Assembly (NCBI RefSeq): GCF_024323335.1
Contig: NC_066584.1
Coordinates: 424,290,319-424,354,318 of the forward strand
Direction: 5' to 3'
Source: Lathyrus oleraceus
Lineage: Eukaryota > Streptophyta > Magnoliopsida > Fabales > Fabaceae
Length of the DNA stretch: 64,000 nt
The translations under genes and the position numbers were made by a program. Under the pieces are notes generated by a model. The model saw only the letters and a list, made by a program, of their open reading frames with translations. It did no database searches and was not told the DNA's origin. How positions within the stretch are numbered: position 1 is the stretch's first letter; the number at the start of each line of letters is the position of its first letter. This document shows, piece after piece, positions 10,565 through 19,600 of this stretch.

Positions 10565-11328
10565 ATTTGATAGATGGGAAATTTTTAGACATTTTTGCCT
10601 CATATTTCCCTGGATCTCCGACCGTATCAGTATAAATCTGAAAAGCACAAATCATACATTACATTACATCTCTAATAATTCAATTATCTGCTTAACATTA
10701 CTACCCAAGTACTTTAACAATAAAAGTTACAAAAGCCTCAATTTTCTCTTTCAGTAGCCGATTTTACCTCGGTTAGAAGCACTCCGATTTTGAGGACCCT
10801 ATCAACGAGGCCCATAGCAGAGTCATGTGATATCTCATTCAAGTTTATCTTATTCCTGTTAGAGTTACAAAAAGTTACAAAACGGAAGAAACAACAATTT
10901 GAAATTCACCAGAACAGAAAAACAACAAAATCAAAAGCTAACTAACTAGGGTTTATAGATTTACTTCTTGAGCATTTTAGCAGAGAGTTCCTTTGGATCA
11001 ATGACATCAACAGCCCATCCAATAGAATTGTTGCCTTTCAAAGCTTCAAATAATTCCTCCCTCTTCTCTTCCTTCAGAGTCTTAGAATCTGTTTGAACAA
11101 TCATTGGTGCCAATTTAATTGATTATAAAATAATCAGAAAAAAAAGAGAATGAAGTTGATTGAGAAAGTACCGGCGAAACTCAAAGTAGCTAGGGTTTTC
11201 TTGTAGGAGAGAGGACAGTATAAACAGCCATAGACCATAGGACCAAGAACGGGACCTCTTCCGGCTTCGTCGATTCCCATTATGCAAGGCTCCGATGCCC
11301 ATTCTGGAACCATAGCTTCGGATCCCAT
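10565..11328 (-). pseudogene. RNASEH2A: Captured 5' part of RNase H2 catalytic subunit A
   Basis: Four minus-strand exons with GT-AG junctions in compatible phase: 11172-11328, 10965-11088, 10768-10855 and 10565-10637. Exon 1 starts at ATG 11328 and carries [20 protein letters not shown], including the DEAGRG catalytic block of type 2 RNase H. Exon 2 has DSKTLKEEKREELFE and GWAVDVIDP; exon 3 has NKINLNEISHDSAMGLVDRV; exon 4 has YTDTVGDPGKYEAKMSKNFP, then breaks off at an in-frame stop just past the junction with MVD leader sequence (about 10555). Exons present have no internal stop. RNase H2 cuts RNA in RNA-DNA hybrids and removes ribonucleotides from DNA; this copy lacks the later catalytic residues and the C-terminal half. 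Confidence 0.9.
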
Positions 11329-11519
11329 TTTCGCACATATAATGGGGTTTAGGGGAAGAATCTTTCACACAGGATAAACAAGCTCTGATTGAGGGTTGGA
11401 AGAAGGGGGAGTCGATTTGGGAGAAAGAGAAGCAAGCTCTGATTGAGGGTTTGGGAGAAGAATGTAGGATTTTTAGGATTTGGGAGGGAATAACTTTTTT
11501 TTCGTGACATGGAGGGAAT
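11329..11519. other. Region upstream of captured RNASEH2A start inside CACTA element 1
   Basis: Probably the captured 5' leader and promoter-proximal sequence of RNASEH2A. It includes a repeated phrase AAGCTCTGATTGAGGGTT (11379-11396, 11433-11450). No ORF is supported. Confidence 0.4.
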
Positions 11520-11818
11520 AAAGACTTTAGACAGCGCTTTTGGTTTTAATTTTTTTTTTAATTTAAAGACTTTAGACAGCGCTTTATCAAAAGCGGTGAC
11601 TAAGGTCTATATTTAAAAGCGCTTTCTAAAAGCGCTGTCTAAGGGGGGGTCTTAGACAGCGCTTTTAGAAAGCGCTGTCTAAGACCCCCCCTTAGACAGC
11701 GCTTTCATTATTTTTTTGGAACATTTTCCGTGTTTTATTTTAATTTTAACCTTAGACAGCGCTTTCTTTTAAAAGCGCTGTCTAAGATGCGCTGTTAAAA
11801 GTCATTTTTGGCGTAGTG
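11520..11818. repeat. Right subterminal and terminal repeats of CACTA element 1
   Basis: At least eight copies of TTAGACAGCGCTTT or its complement, many as facing pairs, precede the terminal TGGCGTAGTG at 11809-11818. One pair has drifted (AAGCGGTGACTAAG, about 11590). Confidence 0.88.
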
Positions 11819-11821
11819 TTG

Positions 11822-12705
11822 GCTGAGGAGCAAACTGAGGAATAGTTTGAGACTTTAGGTTCCCATAGATAGCAGTTATCTTTGGATCTGGATCCTCTCA
11901 TAACTTCCTGATTATCTCCATTTTTCACAACACGTAATTCCTTTGTGAACTGGACATAGAACCCTTGATCACACAGCTGGCTTATACTGATGAGATTAGC
12001 AGTTAGTCTTTTAACTAACAGCACATTATTCAGTTCTGGAACTCCAGAACTATCCAGCTTACCAACACCTTTAATTTTTCCTTTAGCACCATCACCAAAG
12101 GTCACATAACTGGTAGTGTGAGGTTGTATATCCACCAATAAATTCTCTATACCAGTCATATGTCTTGAGCAGCCACTATCAAAATATCAGTCTTCTCTGG
12201 TAGACGCCCTTAGAGCTGTGTGAGCTAACCTAGCAACCCATTGTCGTTTCTTGATGGGGGCATTATGCTTAGATGCCTTATGCTTAGGTCTGACATGAGG
12301 GGTTTGGTTAGGATAACCATGCAACCTGTAGCAGAAGACTTTTATATGACCAAATCTACCATAGTAGTGACATCTCCATCTCTGAAATTTCTTCTTCTGA
12401 TGGTTACTCATCCTGGTTCCCTGATGTTGTGACATTGGTTGTGACTTCTGCTTGGGTTTGTGAACTTTAGCATTTGAGCCTTTGAGTTTAGTTGAGGAGT
12501 TCTTGACAAAACCTAAACCAGACATGGTTCCTGACTTTTGTCCCACCTTTAGAATCTCTTCCAAGGTGTCAGTTCCTTTATTCATCATCCTGATGGATCT
12601 TGTCATCTGTTCCAGCTTAGATGTCAGTAGGGTTATCTCACCATTTAGACCATCTATGACTGTCAGATGCTTCTTTTTCTCCGCTTCCAGCTCCTTGATG
12701 AGTTT
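11822..12705 (-). pseudogene. Copia gag tail with second zinc-knuckle-like motif and aspartic protease
   Basis: This continues the gag frame after a TAG at 12706. It includes a CCHC-like CHYYGRFGHIKVFC, with the second Cys changed to Tyr, followed by YRLHGYP, and then the protease core YFDSGCSRHMTG with the catalytic Asp-Ser-Gly. A TGA at about 12184, immediately before YFDSG, replaces a Trp seen in relatives. The frame continues with VTFGDGAKGKIKGVG and ANLISISQLCDQGFYVQF up to the CACTA insertion at 11821. Two nonsense codons between gag and protease make the element unable to express a full polyprotein. Confidence 0.85.
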
Positions 12706-12708
12706 CTT

Positions 12709-13857
12709 CTACTTTTCTCCTTGTATACACACTTCTGCACTTTTGACACATAGCTCTTTGTATGAAGCAGCAAGTTCATCAAGAGTTAGTTCATCTCCAC
12801 TTGAGTCATCATCAGAGGCACAAACACTTGTTAGTGCTGTGACATGTTTAGCAGATTCTCCTTCTGATTCACTCTCAGATTCTCCTTCAGACCAGGTGAC
12901 TGATAGTCCCTTCTTTTGCATCTTGAGGTAAGTAGGGCATTCAGCTCTAACGTGTCCAAAACCTTCACATCCATGACACTGGATTCCCTTGCCTTGGTTG
13001 AACTTTTCTTCATATGTTGATCTTTTCCTGATGTCAGACGAAATGTTCTTGACATTTGGTCTACCTTTTTGATCAATCTTCTTTATGAACTTGCTGAACT
13101 GTCTTCCAAGCATGGCTATGGCTTCTGATATGCTTTCATCACCTCCAGTACTTCCTTCTTCTGAATCCTCTTCAGTATTTGATACAAAAGCTATGCTTTT
13201 GTTCTTCTTTTCATCATTCTCACACAAGCCCATTTCAAAGGTTTGGAGAGAACCAATAAGCTCGTCAACCTTCATATTGCAGATATCTTGAGCCTCTTCT
13301 ATGGCAATGACCTTCATGGCAAATCTCTTTGGCAATGATCTGAGAATCTTTCTTACAAGTTTTTCTTCAGCCATTTTCTCTCCTAAGCCACCAGAGGTGT
13401 TGGCAATTTCAAGAATATTCATGTGGAAGTCATGAATAGTCTCATCCTCTTTCATCCTCAGATTTTCAAACTTGGTGGTCAGCATCTGAAGTTTAGACAT
13501 CCTTACCTTGGAGGTACCTTCATGATTTGTTTTGAGGGTATCCCAAACTTCTTTGGCCAGTTCACAGTGATGCACCAGTATGAAAATCTTCTTATTTATT
13601 CCATTGAACAGTGCATTCAAGGCCTTAGAGTTTCCAAGGGCTAGTGCCTCTTGCTCCTTGTCCCACTCTTCTTCAGGGATTTGCAAAATGATTCCATCTT
13701 TACCTGTCTTCGTTGGATGTTCCCATCCTTTGTTGACAGCTCTCCAGACCTTGCTATCTAGAGACCTCAAGAAGGCTATCATACAAGGTTTCCAGTCATC
13801 ATAGTTAGAAGCATCCAGAATGGGTGGTCTATTTGAGAATCCTACATCCTTGTCCAT
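12709..13857 (-). pseudogene. Copia gag (SIRE/Maximus type), truncated by a stop
   Basis: A frame of 382 residues from ATG 13857: DASNYDDWKPCMIAFLRSLD and VWRAVNKGWEHPTK are the N-terminal retrotransposon capsid block, LQMLTTKFENLRMKEDETIH the UBN2-type capsid, and CHGCEGFGHVRAEC a complete CCHC nucleocapsid knuckle. An acidic Ser/Glu-rich stretch follows, then a TAG at 12706-12708. Relatives read on through a coiled-coil (KKLIKELEAEKKK is visible past the stop). It packages the element RNA in virus-like particles. The start is 58 bp from the PBS. Confidence 0.88.
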
Positions 13858-13914
13858 GGTACTAGAAAGTAACGTCCCTAGATCTCACCCAAAAATTAAC
13901 AGGCAGGGTGCCTA

Positions 13915-13925
13915 CTCTGATGCCA
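13915..13925 (-). other. Primer binding site of the SIRE-like copia
   Basis: On the minus strand TGGCATCAGAG lies 2 bp past the LTR end (CA at 13928-13929). It is one mismatch from the usual copia TGGTATCAGAG complementary to initiator methionine tRNA. Confidence 0.8.
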
Positions 13926-13927
13926 AT

Positions 13928-15322
13928 TGAAATTCTAGTTAACAGACTTTCGATGTCACACGGGATGTTATGACATCCAATTCTGTGCAGACAAGAATTA
14001 TGCAGAACTTAAAAGTAAAGTGCAGTAAATAACACAAGTAATTGTTTACCCAGTTCGGTGTCACACACACCTACGTCTGGGGGCTACCAAGCCAGGGAGG
14101 AAATCCACTATTAGCAGTATTAATTCAGGCCTTAAACCACCTGTTTAATCCTATCACTTAATACCTACCCAATGCAATTTCAATCTTAAACTAAGACCAG
14201 AGTTCCTACTCACTCCCCCTCAATCACCTCAGTGATTACAACCTTTAATTCGTTTAAAGTTAAATGGTGAAGTTTATACTTCAAACAACTCTTGGTTATG
14301 CTTAACAGCTTTAATCAAGAAACACATCACTCACGCTTAAAAGCTTAGAGTGACACAACACTTACAACTCAATGAACACCCTAGTCCAATGCAATCATCT
14401 AGGTGATAATTGCTTGGCTCACAAGTTACACCTAATACAAGACACACATAAAAATACAACAGTGAAGAAAGATGGTACAATGAATGCTTCACGCTTAAAA
14501 CCCCTGAGTTGCTGAAAGTAGGATTGCCATCCTTTTATATTGCAGCACTTGGGCCTTGTACTTGTATTCCCTAAAATTAAGGTTAAGCAAGTTAACCTAA
14601 TTTCCACATATTAGGGTGCTAACAAATAGGCTATTTGTTAGGTTCATTAAATGTAGCTCAGTTGTTAGTTTCCTGGATTTTAGCTCAGCTGTTGGATTCC
14701 TGAAAAATAGCCTGAGAAAAATACTGAAACAGAAAAACTAACCATCCTACAATTTAGCATATGCTGTCAAGAATGAATGTCATAACATTCAGTTTGACGT
14801 CCAGAACATAAACCATATGCTAGGTCTGTTATTCTCCTGAAAAACAGACTGTACTAAATGCTGAACTATAACAGAGAGACCAACCAGTCTATACTTCAGT
14901 ATCAGCTGTCAGAGATAAATGTCATAACATTCAGTTTGACATTTACACAATAGGTCCTATGTCAGGTCTGTTATTCACCTGATAAACAGACTGAAATGAA
15001 TACTGAACTGTAGCAGAAAAACCAACCTGCCTATTATTCAGTATATGCTGACAATGATGAATGTCAAAACATCCAGTTTGACATTTAGACAATAGGCATT
15101 GTGCCAGGTCTGTTACTCTCCTGAATGAACACAGACTGAACCAAATACTGAGCTATAACAGAAAAGCCAACTATTCTATTGTCCAGTATCTGCTGTCATG
15201 GATGAATGTCATAACATCCAGTTTGACATTCAGTAAATCATGTATTAGCTAATCCTGCAGCAAGCTACTTAAGCATGTCATGACATCAGTCAAGACATCA
15301 GAGTACAATTAGTGTTTTAACA
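13928..15322 (-). repeat. 5' LTR of the SIRE-like copia, 1,395 bp
   Basis: On the minus strand it begins TGTTAAAACACTAATTG at 15322 and ends TTTCA at 13928, next to the PBS. It contains four tandem copies of a ~143-bp unit (14690-15235). To its right, plus-strand gypsy protease codons begin at once, so this marks the insertion point of the copia. Confidence 0.85.
14690..15235. repeat. ~143-bp tandem repeat, four diverged copies, inside the copia LTR
   Basis: The phrase AATGTCATAACATYCAGTTTGAC recurs near 14776, 14919, 15061 and 15206. Each copy also has CAGGTCTGTTATTC and ACAGACTGAA. It probably lies in the U3 enhancer region. Confidence 0.85.
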
Positions 15323-15365
15323 CAAAATGCAGCCAATCAAACATCTACACCTATCCCAGGGATGA

Positions 15366-15986
15366 TGTACCATTTGAAACATTTGTTCATAAGGGCAAAG
15401 GTCGACGAGATAATAGTGAACAAAGTGTTCATAGACGGAGGTGGAACCGTCAACTTGATGCCTTACACTTTGTTCAAAACGATGGGGAAATGCGATGATG
15501 ATCTTTGAAAGTACAATATGGTTTTATTACACTACGAAGGAAAAACTAGTAATATACTTGGGGTTACCCAAGTCGATCTAGCCGTTGGCACGACCACGCG
15601 ATCGACGCTCTTTATGGTAATAAACTCCAAAGAAAATTTTAACCTACTCCTAGGATGGGAATGAATCCATGGAATAGGAGAAGCACCACCAAATGTGCAT
15701 CAAAGACTCATAATCTGGAGAAAGGACGATATCGTTGAAAACATCAAAGGTGACCAGAGTTATTACAGGATCGATGAGGCCAAGGGATCGAAGAAATATT
15801 TTGACGAACATTTGGAAAACATCGCACCTTGTGATGATGAATCACGATCCTACACTTCAGTCAACACAGGGCGCGTTCTGGACCTTGATCCCGACTACAG
15901 ATTCATCTATGATGCTGAAGAAGAAATGGAGCCAAAAATGTTAATTCCACTTATGGGGTGGCCAACAGTCGATGGAGATGACTGGT
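15366..15986 (+). pseudogene. Tat gypsy aspartic protease and protease-RT linker
   Basis: From ATG 15366 the frame shows VFIDGGGTVNLMPYTLFKT, the Tat-type protease active site (Asp-Gly-Gly), then a TGA near 15507. It continues as GVTQVDLAVGTTTRSTLFMV and the LLLGWE flap (canonical LLGRDW), with another TGA at about 15662. The linker (YTSVNTGRVLDLDPDYRFIY) ends at a TGA at 15987. Stops make it non-functional. Confidence 0.8.
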
Positions 15987-16320
15987 GAGTCAGAAAGTTT
16001 GACTCAAATTTTGGCCTATTTGGATGAGAAAAAAAGAAAGTTGGCTCTAGAAGCTGAGTGACTACAAAGTTTGGCTATCGAATCCAAAGAATGTGAAGAT
16101 GGTCGACAAGGCCCAACAACAGCTTCAGAAAGCTGGAGGCTTGATTTCATCTATGACAATGAGCCTTTAGGGTTTGGGAAATACCCATTGAATGAGTTGT
16201 AGAAAATGCAAGCGTAAGACCCACTCGAAGAGATTGATTTAGGAGATGGAGTCACGAAAAGACCAACATATATAAGCATTAAAGTTGGGTCAACGATGAA
16301 GGTTATACTGATCTAAGTAT

Positions 16321-17350
16321 TGAAAGAATATAGAGACTGTTTTGCCTAGAACTATGAAGAAATGCCTGGTTTGGATCAAACTGTGATGGAGAACCGATTG
16401 CCTATTCAACCAGGAAAATGACCAATAAAGCAACATCTTCGACGGTTTGCTCCAGAAGTCGCAATAAAGATTAAGCAGGAGATTGAAAGACTCCTCAAAA
16501 GCCGGTTTATCATAACAACAAGGTATGTCTAATGTTAGCTAATATAGTACCTGTTATTAAGAAAAATGGAACTCCTAGAGTCTGTATAGATTTTAGATAT
16601 TTAAACAATGCTACTTCAAAAGATGATTATTTGATGCTTGTGGCATAAATGCTAGTCGATTCAGCCGCATGCTTCAAATACTTGAGTATGCTTGATGGTT
16701 ATTTTGGCTATAATCAAATTCTCATAGAGGAAGATGATGTTCCCAAGACGACATTTTGATGTCCTGGAGCTTTGGGAATATACGAATGGGTTGTGATGCT
16801 GTTTGGTTTAAAAAATGCTGGAGAAACCTATCAAAGAGCCATGAATGCCATATTCCATGATTTTATTGAAACATTTATGCATGTATACATTGATGATATT
16901 GTGATAAAATCGTCATCTGAAAATGATCATCTTCGACGCTCATTTGAGAGGATGAGAAAATATGGATTGAAAATGAATCCATTAAAATGTGCTTTCTGTG
17001 TACATGCAAGAGACTTTTTAGGTTTTGTGGTACACAAGAAAGACATCAAGATCAACCAAAACAAAACAAAAGCAATTTTGGATCTCAAGCCTCCGTCGAT
17101 AAAGAAACAGCTCCAGTCTTTGTTGGGGAAGATAAACTTCTTGAGAAGATTTATATCGAATCTAAGTGGCAAGATGAAGGTTTTTTCGTCACTACTCAAG
17201 ATCAAGATGGAAAGTTATTTTCACTGGGGGCAAGAACAGCATGAGGCTTTCGATGCCATCAAGGAGTACCTCACAAAGCCTCCCATTTTTTTACCGCCTA
17301 GTAGGAATAAGAATATGAGTTTGTATGTTGCTGCTCAGATACGACTATAG
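16321..17350 (+). pseudogene. Tat gypsy reverse transcriptase
   Basis: The RT N-terminus is broken by stops (VLKEYRDCFA, EEMPGLDQTV; ANIVPVIKKNGTPRVCIDFR, YLNNATSKDDY). After an in-frame TGA near 16758 the frame is open from ATG 16772: VVMLFGLKNAGETYQRAMN and the catalytic YIDDIVIKS box, then LKMNPLKCAFCV, FLGFVVHKKDIKIN and the start of the RNase H connection (LQSLLGKINFLRRFISNLSG, HEAFDAIKEYLT). Synthesises element cDNA when intact. Confidence 0.88.
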
Positions 17351-17355
17351 GAAGT

Positions 17356-17592
17356 ATGTTAGCTCAAAAGGATGATAGTGGTGTCAAAAGACCCATCTAC
17401 TACCTCAGTCAAATTTTGATAGATGTTGAAACTAGGAACAATGTGATTGAAAAACTGTGCCTGCGCCTGTACTTCTCATGTATGAAATTAAAGCAATATT
17501 TAAAACTAGTTGATGTTTATGTTTCGTCTCATTGTGATGTTATTAAACATATGTTGTATAAACCCATTCTACATACTCAAATTGGAAAATAG
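17356..17592 (+). pseudogene. Tat gypsy RNase H (first)
   Basis: MLAQKDDSGVKRPIYYLSQI, then VIEKLCLRLYFSCMKLKQYL and KHMLYKPILHTQIGK match the degenerate first RNase H of Tat elements. A stop (TAG, 17350) separates it from RT, and another (17590) ends it. Confidence 0.75.
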
Positions 17593-17631
17593 GTACTAGC
17601 ATTAACAAAAATTTCTTTAACATATAGGCCT

Positions 17632-18066
17632 TTGAGGACTATGAAAGGCCGGATAGTGGAAAATTTTATTGTAGATCGCGCCAGAGTTGAACCTTCACTA
17701 AACATGGTTGAGACAAACCCTTGGAGATTATACTTCGACGTGTCAAGTCACAAAAATGGAACAGGAGTTGGGATCTTAATATTGTCCCCACAAGACATTA
17801 CAACGAAGTTCAAATGTAAAGTCGATGGAAAGTGTTCCAAGAACGAAGCAGAGTACGAAGCCCTAATAAATGTTCTCAAAATCTTAAGGGACTTAGGGGC
17901 CAAGAAGGTCGAAATAAAAGGAGATTCAGAGCTAGTGATCAGACAAATCACACGAGAATACAAGTGCATTAAAGAAAATCTGTTGATGTATTTTACAATG
18001 ACGACACAACTATTAGAGTGCTTTGAGGTTGTCAGCATCATACATGTGCCCATAATAGAGAATTAA
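17632..18066 (+). pseudogene. Tat gypsy second, archaeal-type RNase H (aRNH)
   Basis: PWRLYFDVSSHKNGTGVGIL holds the first acidic residue, NEAEYEALINVLKILRDLGA the Glu helix, and KKVEIKGDSELVIRQITREY the third (Asp in GDSELV). The three carboxylates are retained in one 144-residue frame. The second RNase H upstream of integrase is the hallmark of Tat elements. Confidence 0.88.
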
Positions 18067-18359
18067 GAAGTTAACGAGTTAGCACAAATTGCCTCTGGGT
18101 ACAAGGTATCGAAAAAAAGCGCAAGGGTTTTATCGAGGTAAAGGAAAAGATGGTGTCGAACGTCTCATCGTCACCCAATATGGCAATCCCAAAAATTAGG
18201 GGGCAGAGGTCTTCAGCAATAAATTTCTTTAAAATTTCGAAATTTTTGCAAGGCACGAAGTTTTTGCCATTGAAAATGTGTCGCAATCAGATTGGAGATA
18301 GCCAATCATATAGTACTTGGAAAATCCAGTCAGAAACACTGGAAGGAAAATCAAGTATA

Positions 18360-19540
18360 GAGCTTTAAGTTATGTACACCTGGGAAATGAGTTATTAAAG
18401 AAAACTTCAGAAGGAGTATTACTCAAGTGCCTTGGATATACAGAAGCCTACTTGGCAATATCTGAGGTATATAGTGGAACTTCTGGGACACACCAAGCGA
18501 GCCATAAAATGAAATGGCTATTATTTCTACAAGGTGTTTATTGGCCAAGTATGTTAAGAGATTGTATTGATTTTGCCAAAGGGTTCCAAGAGTGTCAGAT
18601 GCATGCAAGCATCCAACATGTACCAACAACTGAGTTGCATGCCATTATCAAGCCCTGGCCCTTTCGAGGTTCGGCGTTATATGTCATCAATAAAATTCAA
18701 CCAGCCTCATCGAAATAAAAAAAGTTTATCCTAGTAGGAATAAATTACTTTACAAAATGGATAGACGTTATTCCTTTGGTAAAAGTGGATATAGAGGTTG
18801 TGATTGAATTCATTCAAAAATAAATAGTGTATAGGTTTGGGATTCCTGAAACATTACTACAGATTAAGGCTCAGTTTTTGTGGGTCAAAAGATGCAAGAG
18901 TTCACTGGCGGAAACATGGTTCAAGTTGGTTACGTCCACATCTCACTACGCCCAAGCAAATGGCCAAGTCGAGGCAGCCAACAAAGTGATAAGTAGTTTA
19001 ATCAAAAAACACATTGCCAATAAACCTAAGAATTGGCACAAAACATTAAACCAAATTTCATGAGCTTGTCGAACATCCCCAAAAGAGGGAACGAATTCAA
19101 CGCCTTTCCGTTTGACATTTGGGCATGATAATGTGTTGCTAGCAGAGATTTGTTTACAATTAGTTAGGGTGCAATGGCAAAATGATATCCCGTCGGAACA
19201 GTATTGGAGATTGATGTTTGACGAACTAACTGATTTAGACGAAGGAAGGTTGGCTGCAATAGACATGTTGATACGATAAAAGGAGCGTGTGGCCAAAGTA
19301 TACAATAAAAGGATTAAGACGAAAACCTTTGCAATAAATGATTACGTTTGGAAGGTAGTTTTACCTATGGATCAAAGAGATCTAAATTTAGGAAAATGGT
19401 CACCAAAGTTGGAAGGACCATTTCAAATAGTCCAAATGTTTAAGAACAATGCCTACAAAATTCAGGAGATGGGTATTGATCGAAGAATATTAAGAGTAAA
19501 TGGGAAATATTTGAAAAAATATAAACCTATGCTACAATAG
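18360..19540 (+). pseudogene. Tat gypsy integrase, frameshifted
   Basis: Pieces in changing frames: GTSGTHQASHKMKWLLFLQG and YWPSMLRDCIDFAKGFQECQ (zinc-binding HHCC remnant), YFTKWIDVIPLVKVDIEVVI, YRFGIPETLL, and SHYAQANGQVEAANKVISSL (catalytic Glu). The middle catalytic Asp motif has decayed (KAQFLWVKRC). The C-terminal part 19289-19540 (VYNKRIKTKTF, GKWSPKLEGPFQIVQMFKNN) is intact. Stops at 18718, 18821 and 19062 break it. Confidence 0.82.
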
Positions 19541-19600
19541 ATTCAAATTAAAATATAGTGAAAAGAAATTAATTGTTAAAGCCAAGATGGCATACAATTG

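Larger units (their letters stand above)
6190..11818. mobile_element. Pack-type CACTA DNA transposon carrying fragments of three host genes
   Basis: The left end at 6190 is CACTACAACA and the right end at 11818 is the complement of CACTACGCCA. It is flanked by the 3-bp direct repeat TTG at 6187-6189 and 11819-11821, as expected for the CACTA (En/Spm) superfamily. Both ends carry arrays of TTAGACAGCGCTTT in both orientations (subterminal repeats, the usual transposase-binding sites). The interior has no transposase. Instead, on the minus strand, it has exon/intron fragments of RNase H2 subunit A, mevalonate diphosphate decarboxylase and an HD-ZIP III factor. It must have moved with transposase supplied in trans. 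It is inserted in the copia frame between protease and integrase. Confidence 0.93.
5068..15322 (-). mobile_element. SIRE/Maximus-like Ty1/copia retrotransposon, split by a CACTA element, 3' half missing
   Basis: In minus orientation the order is 5' LTR (15322-13928), PBS (13925-13915), gag (13857-12709), gag tail plus protease (12705-11822), then a 5,629 bp CACTA insertion, then GAG-pre-integrase and integrase (6189-5068). RT, RNase H and the 3' LTR are absent; a gypsy LTR starts at 5067 in mid-frame. The gag with a long charged C-terminal region, CCHC knuckle and HRRLGHLH-type integrase fits SIRE/Maximus. The element sits in a plus-strand gypsy body that resumes at 15323. Confidence 0.8.
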
